A stretch of 64,000 nucleotides of DNA. Origin: Lachnospiraceae bacterium. Lineage in GTDB: Bacteria > Bacillota > Clostridia > Lachnospirales > Lachnospiraceae. A program made the translations under genes and the position numbers. Positions 16,356-25,152 of this stretch are shown one piece after another. The notes under the pieces were generated by a model. It did no database searches. It was not told where the DNA came from and worked only from the letters and a program-made list of their open reading frames with translations. The stretch spans positions 1-64,000 of the forward strand of contig JAQXLY010000039.1 in NCBI GenBank assembly GCA_029012365.1. Reading direction: 5' to 3'. Numbering within the stretch: position 1 is the stretch's first letter; each line of letters begins with the position of its first letter.

Positions 16356-16481
16356 GAAGACCTTAGTAAAGTAATATATAGAAATCCCCGGTGAGAGCTC
16401 GCTCTCAACCGGGGATTTTTATATATTACGCACGCGGTACGCGTGCTGGCGAAGTCGCAGACTTCGACAGCTAAGGTCTTC
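16356..16481. repeat. Nested composite inverted repeat downstream of nifJ
   Basis: GAAGACCTTAG (16356) pairs with CTAAGGTCTTC (16471), and GTAATATATA (16371) with TATATATTAC (16420). Two further small hairpins lie inside: GCACGCG/CGCGTGC at 16430-16446 and CGAAGTC/GACTTCG at 16450-16466. Together they form a cross-shaped structure that surrounds the terminator. From here to 16661 there is no gene. Confidence 0.65.
16382..16418 (+). terminator. Intrinsic terminator of nifJ
   Basis: AAATCCCCGG pairs with CCGGGGATTT, with an inner GAGAG/CTCTC stem, followed by a T-run. Confidence 0.88.
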
Positions 16482-16661
16482 ACCTGTTGTGGCTTTCGCA
16501 TTAATGCACGTAACAGCCCCTTTTTCTTTTTTTGTCAAAGGGTTTTCCACAGTAATTGCTTTTTGAATTTTGTGCAGGATATTAGATTTTCTTATTGGCT
16601 CGTTCATGATAAAATAATGCCCGGACAGGACGTCCGGGCAAGTCAACACGCGCCCAATTAT

Positions 16662-17015
16662 CTACACTCTTGCTCCAAACGGTGCCAGAGCTAACGTTGC
16701 CAGCTTAAAGCACTGTTTTCCGAACGGAATCCCTATGATAGTAATGCAACAAATCACACCGCCGATTACATAGCTGATTGCAAGTCCCAGCCCGCCAAAC
16801 ACAAGCCAGATAAGATTTCCAATCGGATGCGCACCGAAATTGGAATATACCTCTTTTCCAAACGGCCAAAGCACAAGTCCCGCAATCTTAAAGCACTGAA
16901 GGCCGAACGGAATGCCGATAATTGTAATACACCAGAGCAGACCTAACATAAACCATACAACCGCCGTCCATAGCCCGAAAAAAAGCATCCATAAAATATT
17001 ACCTATTGTTCTCAT
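16662..17015 (-). CDS. yccF: YccF-family inner-membrane protein (117 aa)
   Basis: Two tandem copies of the YccF unit: NILWMLFFGLWTAVVWFMLG with CITIIGIPFGLQCFKIA, then NLIWLVFGGLGLAISYVIGG with CITIIGIPFGKQCFKLA. Each unit has a membrane helix followed by a re-entrant hydrophobic loop. The family is widespread and its function is unknown. The ATG follows a GGGGGG-type ribosome site. It lies 21 bp after the lipoprotein gene in the same direction, so the two may be co-transcribed. Confidence 0.9.
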   Translation of the reverse strand: MRTIGNILWMLFFGLWTAVVWFMLGLLWCITIIGIPFGLQCFKIAGLVLWPFGKEVYSNFGAHPIGNLIWLVFGGLGLAISYVIGGVICCITIIGIPFGKQCFKLATLALAPFGARV

Positions 17016-17036
17016 TATATACCCCCCTTATGGTTT

Positions 17037-19277
17037 TTAAAACTCACTCCTCCACCCCGGAACACGTTCTTCCTTCCACTGCTCATAGGAATCAAAGAAC
17101 ACAACCTCCTTATCCGGTGTAATCAGTATACAGCATCGTTTTCTTGACACTGCTCCCGCATTCTCCGGTTCGGCATTATCAGGTACTACATCAATCAAAT
17201 AATCCGCTCCCTTCCCCGGAGAATACATCAATAGCTTACTATAATCTATTTGAATTTCCATTCCCTCGAAATGCTGTTTAAGCACTTGCATTACAAACTC
17301 TTCCGTAAGAATATTTTCCGACGGAAGCAGACAATCCTCCGTCAGATTGTTCCATACAAACCGTTCTCTTCCCTCCAGCAAAAGCTGTCCTTCTTCTCCA
17401 TAAGAAAGCTCCGGCCACATGTCAGCAAAACAGATAGACACTTCCTTCGCATCCGCAATCAGCTTCGCTCCGAATTCGTTCTGACCGCCCGGTGCCACCG
17501 TCAGCTTAGGCGTATTTACGAACTCCCATACCGTTTCTTCGATTCCCACATCCCAACCGTTATAAAATGTTATGTAGCGGAAATTTTCACAATCCTTTAC
17601 ATAAAGATTAGAAGCACCCGCATAAGTTAAGTCCAGATTTTCAAGCTTTGGACAATTCTCTATCGTAAGTGAACCCGTTCCCTGACCCTCGCTTGCATAT
17701 ACATTGACAAGCTGCGGACAATCACGTATCACCATGGCTGTACAATACGGCATCGATAAATTTCTTAGCTTAGGAAACCATTCAAAACCGTCTACCACAT
17801 CCACCCCCATATTAACACCAAACAAATCAATGCCGGTTACTGCCTCCAGTTCCGCTGTTGAAAGATATCCATTTTCATCAGAGTCTATGTATTGCTTTAA
17901 ATATTTTCGCATGAATACACTTGAAAAGTGCTCTTTATCAATCGGAAGGTCACCCTCTTCCGGGGCAATACTATTTTCCGATTGTGACAACAGGACACCA
18001 TCCGTGGAAATCTCTTCAAAAAGCTGATCTCTTGTCAGGAAGCTGCTTAATTTGATATCTCCGGCCTCATTAAAGGCATAACAGACAGACATGGCAAAAG
18101 CTCCAAGCATTTCCTCTCCGGCCTGTGTTGTACGGCATATCTCAAACTCATTATAATACCTCCCTCTCAAACCATTTACCGGAGAATAATCAAATAACTG
18201 ATATTCCTCCTTATCTGTCCATTTAATCTCAAATCCGCAAGCCTCCGGGCACTTCGTCTCATATATCAAAATGTAGTCCTTCCCTTTATCATAATAATGC
18301 CCGTAGATATCCAGGCTTTCATACAGTGTCGGCTGAATAAGTGAATTTTCCACCATCAGATAGTAGGCCTTGACCCCGTTCCCGTCATATACCGCCGGTG
18401 CTGTCTCTTCAACCGAAACAGAAAACCCCTGCTTGAATTCATCCACTGTTTCACGTAGCTCCTGCCATGCCGCAGCCTGAACATCACTCTCCCCATCCAT
18501 CCATTCAAACGGAAGCTGCTCTGACATTACAATTGCATGTCCTTCTTCATCATATCCCGTAAAAGGTATCCGGATGGACACATTATGATCCAATCGCAGC
18601 TTCTTTGGCAGTCCGGTCCCCCTGTCAAACGAAATAATTAGCGGAGAAGTTCCTGAAATCCGTCCTATCATTTCCTTTAATACGCTGTTTGACAAATTAA
18701 GCTGCTGCAGCCTTGGACAATTCTCAATTACAAAATTTTCTTCATTATCCGCTTCACTGCCGATTGCTATTGTTGAAAAATCCAGTCTTTCCAGAGCAGG
18801 ACAATCCGCCACCTTAATCGCCTTTATATAGTTCTGTTCCACATACCGGTTGACACCGTTTGAAACCCGTTTCAAAGAAGGTACACCCACAATCTCCACC
18901 TGCTCTGCCGGCGGCAGGGTAATATATTCCAGGTTTGGGAAATGAGAAAAGCCCTTTATCGTTGCAACCGGCTTTTTCGCCGCCAGCTTCAGTTCCTTTA
19001 CCTCCGCCAGCTCTGTATCCGAAAAAAAGCCGTTCCCGTCCGCGTCAAACTCCTTCTGTAAAAGCTCACAAAAGGATGCATCACCAAAGTGCTCCTCATC
19101 AATCGGAAGCCCCTCCGGTACAGGAACAGCCGCTTCTGTCGGCATCGGAGCTTCCGATACCACTGCCTCCGTCGGTAAAACAGCAACAGTCGGCTGCGGT
19201 CCCTCCGTTTCGGAACCGCAACCGACTGCCATAATTGCCAGACATACTATTGCAATCTCAAATACATTTTTCTTCAT
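17037..19277 (-). CDS. Lipoprotein with two EF-hand-like plus leucine-rich-repeat modules (746 aa)
   Basis: A signal peptide with a lipobox (CLAIMAVGC) predicts a surface lipoprotein. A Pro/Glu-rich linker follows, then two copies of the same module. Each starts LPID-E-HF, has a calcium-loop-like DADGNGFFSDTELAEV or DSDENGYLSTAELEAV, and continues into irregular leucine-rich repeats of the kind LENCPKLENLDL or IENCPRLQQLNL. The C-terminus of each copy is a different mixed domain. Such proteins occur in Lachnospiraceae with an adhesion-like look, but function is unknown. The acidic loops fit Ca2+ binding, as in dockerin/EF-hand motifs. Confidence 0.75.
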   Translation of the reverse strand: MKKNVFEIAIVCLAIMAVGCGSETEGPQPTVAVLPTEAVVSEAPMPTEAAVPVPEGLPIDEEHFGDASFCELLQKEFDADGNGFFSDTELAEVKELKLAAKKPVATIKGFSHFPNLEYITLPPAEQVEIVGVPSLKRVSNGVNRYVEQNYIKAIKVADCPALERLDFSTIAIGSEADNEENFVIENCPRLQQLNLSNSVLKEMIGRISGTSPLIISFDRGTGLPKKLRLDHNVSIRIPFTGYDEEGHAIVMSEQLPFEWMDGESDVQAAAWQELRETVDEFKQGFSVSVEETAPAVYDGNGVKAYYLMVENSLIQPTLYESLDIYGHYYDKGKDYILIYETKCPEACGFEIKWTDKEEYQLFDYSPVNGLRGRYYNEFEICRTTQAGEEMLGAFAMSVCYAFNEAGDIKLSSFLTRDQLFEEISTDGVLLSQSENSIAPEEGDLPIDKEHFSSVFMRKYLKQYIDSDENGYLSTAELEAVTGIDLFGVNMGVDVVDGFEWFPKLRNLSMPYCTAMVIRDCPQLVNVYASEGQGTGSLTIENCPKLENLDLTYAGASNLYVKDCENFRYITFYNGWDVGIEETVWEFVNTPKLTVAPGGQNEFGAKLIADAKEVSICFADMWPELSYGEEGQLLLEGRERFVWNNLTEDCLLPSENILTEEFVMQVLKQHFEGMEIQIDYSKLLMYSPGKGADYLIDVVPDNAEPENAGAVSRKRCCILITPDKEVVFFDSYEQWKEERVPGWRSEF

Positions 19278-19319
19278 TTCCCCGTTTCCCCCTTTATCTG
19301 ATGCGGATTCCCTGCCGTT

Positions 19320-20183
19320 TTACAGCCGTTTAATATACGACTCAATCACCTTCACATTTTCATTCAGATTCTCAATCGTAGCCGCAATCTCCTCTAAGGA
19401 TGCCGCCTGCTGCGAAAAGGCATCTGTGGTATCCTTTGACTTCTCACTGATTTCATTCACCTGTGTCTCGATACCGCCTACCATATCTCCAATCTTCTGC
19501 GCAGACTCAGTCGTGTTGCCGGACAAACGCTCAATTTCTTTCGCAACAACAGAAAAGCCTCTGCCTGCCGCACCGGCTCTTGCCGCTTCGATTGAAGCAT
19601 TCAGACCAAGAATCTTTGTAGAATTGCTGAACTTATTAATTACCGCAAGTATCTCATTCATGCGTTTCGTCTCTTCAAGCAGACTTTTCATTCGCCCGAA
19701 TATCATCTGATTATTTTCAGATGCAAGCGTTACACCATCGGTAATCTCATTTACCGCATTCATGACCTGCCCAATCTGCTCTGACAGCGCGATAATAGCA
19801 TCCTTCACGCTCTTTATCGTCTCAATGCTCTTTGCAATCATAAGACAGCCTTCCACCACGCCGCCTTCCTTTAGCGGAATAGCATAGGACATAAACGGAA
19901 CACCGTATACCTTTGCCGGCACCTCCCTGACAATCCTGTTTCCGGACTCAATTACCATCACCGGGGTACTTCCCTCCGGAAAAGGCTTCCCCAGCTCACA
20001 GGCAAGCGGAATCTCTTTGCAGGGCTGGTTATAAACAAAGCCCGTTTTGTTCGTAATCGCAACCGACACCGGTTCATCGATAAACATCGGAATGTATGGC
20101 GCCACCTTCACTACCGCCTGTAAAACCGCACTTTCGTTTGAAATATCCACTTTTCCCTTCTCCTTTTTGCACACCTTCTCCAA
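19320..20183 (-). CDS. Soluble methyl-accepting chemotaxis-type sensor (287 aa)
   Basis: No membrane helices. Residues 20-125 form a PAS/GAF-like sensor domain with a SYAIPLKEGGVVEGCLMIAK strand pair. Residues 130-287 are an MCP signalling coiled coil whose hairpin tip reads FSNSTKILGLNASIEAARAG, the CheA/CheW-binding motif. The protein is short for an MCP, with only a few methylation helices. Its start lies two bases after asnA, so it is translated from the asnA mRNA. It could sense a cytoplasmic metabolite. No other chemotaxis gene is in the window. Confidence 0.85.
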   Translation of the reverse strand: MEKVCKKEKGKVDISNESAVLQAVVKVAPYIPMFIDEPVSVAITNKTGFVYNQPCKEIPLACELGKPFPEGSTPVMVIESGNRIVREVPAKVYGVPFMSYAIPLKEGGVVEGCLMIAKSIETIKSVKDAIIALSEQIGQVMNAVNEITDGVTLASENNQMIFGRMKSLLEETKRMNEILAVINKFSNSTKILGLNASIEAARAGAAGRGFSVVAKEIERLSGNTTESAQKIGDMVGGIETQVNEISEKSKDTTDAFSQQAASLEEIAATIENLNENVKVIESYIKRL

Positions 20184-20185
20184 TA

Positions 20186-21196
20186 CTACAATAAAGCAAT
20201 TCCCTTTTCCTCTGCCATGCTCCTTACGTCGTCCGGCCAGATAGATGCCTGCACCTCACCGATATGAGCTTTCCTTAAGAAGAACATACAGATACGCGAC
20301 TGACCGATACCGCCGCCTACCGTATACGGCAGCTCCTTGTTAAGAATCGCCTTCTGGAAGGCAAGCTCTGCCCGTTCCTCACATTTTGCCTTCTTCAGCT
20401 GCTCCGCAAGAGACTTCTCATCTACGCGGATACCCATGGAAGAGAGCTCCAGTGCCATATCCAGTACCGGATAATACACAATAATATCACCGTTTAACTG
20501 CCAGTCATCATAATCCGGCGCTCTGCCGTCATGACGCTCTCCGGAAGCCAGCTTATCTCCAATCTGCATAATAAACACTGCACCTTTTAATCTGGCAATC
20601 TTATTCTCACGTTCCTTCGTGGAGTCATTCGGATACATATTTTCCAATTCCTGCGTTGTAACAAAGGAAATCTCCTCCGGCAGGAACTCCTCAATGTAGT
20701 CATACTTTTCCGCTATGTAGTGCTCTGTCTCCCGAAGAGCCGCATAGACACTGCGCACTGTCTTTTTTAATGTCTCCACGTTACGCTCATCATGAAGAAT
20801 CACCTTTTCCCAGTCCCACTGGTCTACAAAAATCGAATGAATGTTATCGGTATCCTCATCACGGCGGATCGCATTCATGTCCGTATAAAGTCCTTCTCCG
20901 TAGACGAAGCCGTACTTCTTCAACGCCATACGCTTCCACTTTGCAAGAGAGTGCACAATCTCTACCACAGCATCCCCCTGCTCCTTAATTCCAAAGGAAA
21001 CGGGACGCTCTACGCCGTTTAAGTTATCATTCAGACCGGACTCCGGCTTCACAAAAAGCGGAGCAGATACACGGGTTAAATTGAGCTGCTTTGCAAGCTG
21101 ACGCTCAAAGTAGTCTTTCACATGCTTAATGGCACTCTGGGTCTCCTTGACCGAAAGTGCGGAATGATACCCTTCCGGGACATAAAAACGTTCCAT
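20186..21196 (-). CDS. asnA: Aspartate-ammonia ligase (336 aa)
   Basis: Makes asparagine from aspartate, ammonia and ATP. It is the ammonia-dependent enzyme with a class II aaRS-like fold. Characteristic segments include [43 protein letters not shown] and [14 protein letters not shown], and the C-terminal [20 protein letters not shown]. Length is normal. The start is an ATG after a poor ribosome site (GAAAGAGG). The gene has its own short leader with a GCCCT/AGGGC hairpin and a TATAAT -10 element; no T-box is visible. It is followed at 2 bp by a soluble MCP-like gene. Confidence 0.97.
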   Translation of the reverse strand: MERFYVPEGYHSALSVKETQSAIKHVKDYFERQLAKQLNLTRVSAPLFVKPESGLNDNLNGVERPVSFGIKEQGDAVVEIVHSLAKWKRMALKKYGFVYGEGLYTDMNAIRRDEDTDNIHSIFVDQWDWEKVILHDERNVETLKKTVRSVYAALRETEHYIAEKYDYIEEFLPEEISFVTTQELENMYPNDSTKERENKIARLKGAVFIMQIGDKLASGERHDGRAPDYDDWQLNGDIIVYYPVLDMALELSSMGIRVDEKSLAEQLKKAKCEERAELAFQKAILNKELPYTVGGGIGQSRICMFFLRKAHIGEVQASIWPDDVRSMAEEKGIALL

Positions 21197-21265
21197 AACA
21201 ACCTCTTTCCGCGCTGCCTCATTTTCTGGATTCTGATCTGCCGCCCTGCAGCGTAGGGCTTACAG

Positions 21266-21271
21266 ATTATA
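21266..21271 (-). promoter_or_regulatory. -10 box upstream of asnA
   Basis: TATAAT on the minus strand about 70 bp before the asnA start. No convincing -35 box accompanies it, so an activator may be needed. Confidence 0.45.
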
Positions 21272-21362
21272 ATATATGGGGATAGTGTATCATTTTTTCC
21301 GAAAAATTACAAGAAAAATTTACTTGCTGCGGCAAAAACAGAGATGCACCGGAATAACACAA

Positions 21363-21390
21363 CCGCCCTGTCGATTTCCCGACAAGGCGG
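21363..21390 (-). terminator. Terminator-like hairpin after the ABC permease gene
   Basis: An 11-bp stem with one mismatch (CCGCC/GGCGG outer, TGTCG/CGACA inner). On the minus strand it is followed by a T-rich stretch. It closes the GntR-ABC operon. Confidence 0.65.
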
Positions 21391-21418
21391 CACAACCTTT
21401 CATACTCCCATCCTTCAT

Positions 21419-23587
21419 TTACTTATCAAACAGAAATGACAAATCAGCCTCTTTCGGAATGATAAAATAATATCTTTCCTGCGTATTATATCCATCTGAC
21501 GGAACATCGAGGAATACCGTGTAAAAACCATAGCTTGAATAATTCGGGGCACCGTATTGATACAATTCCTCCCATTTGCAAAGGGCATAAACTCTTTCAA
21601 AATCCTCCGGTGCTACCGGTACCTGTTCGTAGGACCATTCCTTATCCGAGGTAGTCATCGGATACCATTCCGTATACTCTGTCCTGTATTGTTCTTCGAC
21701 CCATGCCTCCGGAACCAGCTCTGCAGCCTCCTCCGGGTATTTATAGAATTCCGCCGGAAATTCAATATGCATCGATTCCAGTCCGGTCCATACATACTCC
21801 TTCTCCGGGTCAAAGCCCCTGTCCTTTAGAAAACGAAGCGTTTCCGTAAAGGAAGGATAGATTGCGATTTCATTTGTAAAATATAGCGGACCGAACTCCT
21901 CGCCACTGTCAAGTAACTCATACCCCGCAGTATTATCATACTGCAGATTTACAATCGCAACCGGAAGAGTATGAAGCTTTTCACGAAGAGTTTGCTCCGA
22001 AAGCTCCTTCCGCAGAACCTGCATGAATTCCCTACGTTCCGTCATCGACAGCCGCATCTCCTGCATATTCATCGCATAACGGGCAGTTATCGCAGTAATC
22101 CAATCACTCGGCACAGTATAGATATCATTGTAATGTCCTTCCTTGTATTCCTTTGTTTCAAAGACTCCCGCAAACAAGTCCTCCCGCATACCGTTTGATT
22201 TGTAGCTGCGATACACTGTCTTCCCGTTTTTCAGATGATAAACAACATCAACGTTGATGTATCCGCTCTCGAATCGATTGTTCTTTATCTTTTCAGAGTA
22301 TATATCCGTGTCCTCCACCAATACCTTCAGGTACGGATACGCCGCATCAACAGCCGAAAGCTCCATCGTTTCCAGGTCGCTCGTCCAGAATACATGATTT
22401 CCTTTCACCATCTGGTTACTCCGGATTCCATCCAGTCCATGCATATTGATAGCCACAGACTCAATCTGCGTCCGCTTTGGCATATAGCGGTCATACCCGA
22501 ATACATCATAACGCATCACCAGTGTAAATACTGCCGTCACCACAATACATGTCACCATCGAAGCCTTTCCGACAAAGCACTTCCGGACATCAAAATAGAA
22601 AATACTCTGAATCAGCATATGACTGAGAACCACTCCAAGTACCGCGCCAAACAGCATCCACCCCAGCGTGCCTGATGCACCTCCGGTCATCTCATAGAAC
22701 ATCATTCCGATTAAGGCACCGGCAAGAATTTCCACCGACACACGGATAATCGGCTTTAATACAGGAAATGCAATGGCCTTTCCGGCCCCTTCGGACTGCC
22801 GTACTTTAAATACCACCAGTGCAAGTCCGATTAATACTGCTGTATAAACCAGCTGCTGGACCAGCAGTCCTTCCTCCGGCTCACTTACCGCTGATACATA
22901 AAAATATCCCGGACACAAGAACCGCAGGTCATGCAGACGCTGCTCATACGCCTGCTGATAATAACAGAAGGTGTCAAAAAAGCTGCTCTCAAACCAGTTA
23001 TAGATTGATACTGCTACGGCAGTAATTCCAAAGGTCCAGCCGCTGACCGCAAAAAACACAACGACATTTCCGGTAAACGCAACACATAAAATGAGAACCG
23101 TATAAACCGTCAGAAATCCAAGCCCGTGCACAATGCAGCCCTTAACGAGCCTCCACATTACCTCACCGGAAAGCTCTGCTCCGAATGCAATCATTATGAC
23201 ACTGATGAGCAGCATAAGAAGATACGGCACGGCATAAATAAGCACTCCGTTGATATAACGCACGGCAAACAGCTTTTCTCTTTTCACCGGCAACGCATGG
23301 AAAAAATCCACCTTCTTCTTTGAAAACAGATATCCGAACCCGCTGACCGCACAGATCAGTGCTCCGCACAAAGTAACAAGTGCAAGCCATGGACTGCCTG
23401 CCTCCAGCGGCGAGGTCAGTCTGAACAAAAATTCTCTCATAGACATTCTGTCGCCGTATCTGCTAAGCTGCATCGCAAGGTAAATCGGAACCGGCAGAAG
23501 AAACACAATCGACGCCAGCACAATCGTCCAGAGCCGCTGCCGCAAATCCTCTTTCATAAGCTTAAAGAATGAGCTTCTTGAAGTCAT
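21419..23587 (-). CDS. ABC transporter permease with a large extracytoplasmic domain (722 aa)
   Basis: About eight membrane helices lie in the first 350 residues (LWTIVLASIVFLLPVPIYLA through GTLGWMLFGAVLGVVLSHML). The remaining half begins with one more helix (MVTCIVVTAVFTLVMR) and is a soluble domain rich in Tyr and Glu. The layout matches the ABC-2-type permeases found behind YtrA-type GntR regulators. ATG 23587 follows GGAGGTGG and overlaps the ATPase gene by 26 bp. Substrate unknown; peptide-antibiotic or envelope-stress export is usual for YtrA-type operons. Confidence 0.85.
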   Translation of the reverse strand: MTSRSSFFKLMKEDLRQRLWTIVLASIVFLLPVPIYLAMQLSRYGDRMSMREFLFRLTSPLEAGSPWLALVTLCGALICAVSGFGYLFSKKKVDFFHALPVKREKLFAVRYINGVLIYAVPYLLMLLISVIMIAFGAELSGEVMWRLVKGCIVHGLGFLTVYTVLILCVAFTGNVVVFFAVSGWTFGITAVAVSIYNWFESSFFDTFCYYQQAYEQRLHDLRFLCPGYFYVSAVSEPEEGLLVQQLVYTAVLIGLALVVFKVRQSEGAGKAIAFPVLKPIIRVSVEILAGALIGMMFYEMTGGASGTLGWMLFGAVLGVVLSHMLIQSIFYFDVRKCFVGKASMVTCIVVTAVFTLVMRYDVFGYDRYMPKRTQIESVAINMHGLDGIRSNQMVKGNHVFWTSDLETMELSAVDAAYPYLKVLVEDTDIYSEKIKNNRFESGYINVDVVYHLKNGKTVYRSYKSNGMREDLFAGVFETKEYKEGHYNDIYTVPSDWITAITARYAMNMQEMRLSMTERREFMQVLRKELSEQTLREKLHTLPVAIVNLQYDNTAGYELLDSGEEFGPLYFTNEIAIYPSFTETLRFLKDRGFDPEKEYVWTGLESMHIEFPAEFYKYPEEAAELVPEAWVEEQYRTEYTEWYPMTTSDKEWSYEQVPVAPEDFERVYALCKWEELYQYGAPNYSSYGFYTVFLDVPSDGYNTQERYYFIIPKEADLSFLFDK

Positions 23588-24464
23588 AGCCTGCCACCTC
23601 CGTTTCACTGATAAAGATTTCCTCCAACGTAAGCGGAAGCATCTCATAAAATACCGGATTTACTTCTGCCACTCTCGACTCAATCTCCTCCGCGTTTCCG
23701 CGTACCGTAAGAGTCACTAAACGTCCCCTTTGTTCTTTATTTACAACTTCTAATCCCGATACTACCCTGTCTCTTTGCTCATCACTTTCAAATACGCACT
23801 GAAGCTTATGAATTCCGGTACGCATCTCCTCCAAATCCTTAGAAAGAAGCACTCCGCCTTTATGAAGTAAGCCCACATGGTCGCAGATATCCTCAAGCTC
23901 TCTGAGATTGTGGGAGGCAAGTACCGGAGTCAGCCCGCGTTCCGTGATTTCCTTGGCAAAAATACTCTTTACCGCCTGACGCATTACCGGGTCCAGACCG
24001 TCAAAGGTCTCATCACAAAGCAGATACTTTGTCCCGGCACATACCCCAAGCAAAATCGATACCTGTTTTTTCATTCCCTTAGAAAAGGTACTGATTTTAC
24101 GGCTAAGCGGCAGTCCGAGCTGATTAAGAAGCTCTAAATAACGCTTTCTGTTAAATCTTTCATACACCGCACCGTAATAATCCGCCATATCTACCGGAGT
24201 CCCGTTATTTAAATAATAAGCATCATCCGAAATGTAAAATACTTCCTTTTTCGCAAGAGGATTTTCATACACCGGCTGATCATCCACCGTGATGATTCCC
24301 TCATCTGCCCTTAATACCCCCGCTATCATACGAAGCAGTGTGGACTTTCCGGCACCGTTGGTACCCACCATACCGAATACAAGACCTTCCTTAATATCTA
24401 CCGATACTCTGTCTACCGCCGGAAGTCCGTCAAAACGCTTGCTCACGCTTTTTGCACTAATCAT
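23562..24464 (-). CDS. ABC transporter ATP-binding protein (300 aa)
   Basis: A complete ABC ATPase: Walker A GTNGAGKST, the Q-loop region, a signature segment ISTFSKGMKKQVSILLG (SKGMKKQ in place of LSGGQ), Walker B KYLLCDETFDGLDP and the switch histidine in LASHNL. The variant signature is common in YtrB/BcrA-like exporters. ATG 24464 follows AGGAGGTG and overlaps the end of the gntR gene by 8 bp. It powers the permease encoded next. Confidence 0.93.
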   Translation of the reverse strand: MISAKSVSKRFDGLPAVDRVSVDIKEGLVFGMVGTNGAGKSTLLRMIAGVLRADEGIITVDDQPVYENPLAKKEVFYISDDAYYLNNGTPVDMADYYGAVYERFNRKRYLELLNQLGLPLSRKISTFSKGMKKQVSILLGVCAGTKYLLCDETFDGLDPVMRQAVKSIFAKEITERGLTPVLASHNLRELEDICDHVGLLHKGGVLLSKDLEEMRTGIHKLQCVFESDEQRDRVVSGLEVVNKEQRGRLVTLTVRGNAEEIESRVAEVNPVFYEMLPLTLEEIFISETEVAGYDFKKLIL

Positions 24465-24987
24465 CTGCTTCACCTCCTGTTCCATTCTCTGCAGCAGCCT
24501 TCTGCAGTTCTTCCTCTTTTGGCTGTCTTCTCTCTGCCTGTACCGGCGACGTATTCTCATAAATTCCGGCGTACTTCACCGGACTCTCTCCCGGCAATCC
24601 ATTCTTCGTTTGCTCCGGCTGCTGACCCGTCTGCCACGCCTTATCTACCAGACCTTCCAGCGCTTCCTTTGACATTCCGGCTTCCTTTGCCTTATGCACC
24701 AGATGCTCCACATCATCCTTTACTTCCTTCTCACGCAGATTAAGAAGTGCCTGTATATCTGCCACAAAGTTACCTTTTCCTTTCACCGCATAAATCACTC
24801 CCCTGCGCTCCAACTCCGTATAAGCACGCTGGATGGTATTCGGATTTATGGAAAGCTCCATTGCAAGGCTGCGCACGCTCGGTAAAAGAGAATCCTTCTC
24901 CAGCACTCCACGCAACACAAGACTCTGAAACCTTTCCACAACCTGCTCATATATGGGTCTCCGGTCTGTATAATCCAAAACAATCAT
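24457..24987 (-). CDS. GntR-family (YtrA subfamily) repressor with a long tail (176 aa)
   Basis: An N-terminal winged helix (YEQVVERFQSLVLRGVLEKD, LLPSVRSLAMELSINPNTIQ, RAYTELERRGVIYAVKGKG) of the YtrA type, with no ligand-binding domain. The tail is helical and then low-complexity, rich in Gln, Pro and Glu; about 60 residues longer than usual. ATG 24987 has GGAGGAAG upstream. A 29-bp inverted repeat 75-103 bp upstream is the probable operator, so the gene should repress its own ABC operon. Confidence 0.92.
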   Translation of the reverse strand: MIVLDYTDRRPIYEQVVERFQSLVLRGVLEKDSLLPSVRSLAMELSINPNTIQRAYTELERRGVIYAVKGKGNFVADIQALLNLREKEVKDDVEHLVHKAKEAGMSKEALEGLVDKAWQTGQQPEQTKNGLPGESPVKYAGIYENTSPVQAERRQPKEEELQKAAAENGTGGEADD

Positions 24988-25061
24988 ACGTGCAGCTTCC
25001 TCCTTTCCTCCCACCTGTACATTTCTACAGGCAGATTATTTTCCCTTACCGTTTTCATTCT

Positions 25062-25090
25062 TAACTGTATTAGTATACTTCATACAGTTA
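25062..25090 (-). promoter_or_regulatory. Operator palindrome of the GntR-ABC operon
   Basis: TAACTGTAT and ATACAGTTA form a perfect 9-bp inverted repeat with an 11-bp spacer that itself holds GTATAC. YtrA-type repressors bind such GTAT...ATAC repeats. It overlaps AT-rich promoter-like sequence upstream of the repressor gene. Confidence 0.75.
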
Positions 25091-25152
25091 GAATATACCA
25101 CGACGCAGGACTTCTGTCAATGATTTCCTGCGCCAAATTTTTTAATATTTTC

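Noticed and set aside
15635-16501. A 288-codon minus-strand frame opposite nifJ
   Set aside because: It is the shadow of a highly biased gene, has no ribosome site and reads as a Cys/Leu-rich sequence unlike any protein.
21197-21362. T-box or riboswitch upstream of asnA
   Set aside because: The leader is only about 60 nt after the -10 box and shows just one small hairpin. No T-box sequence is present.
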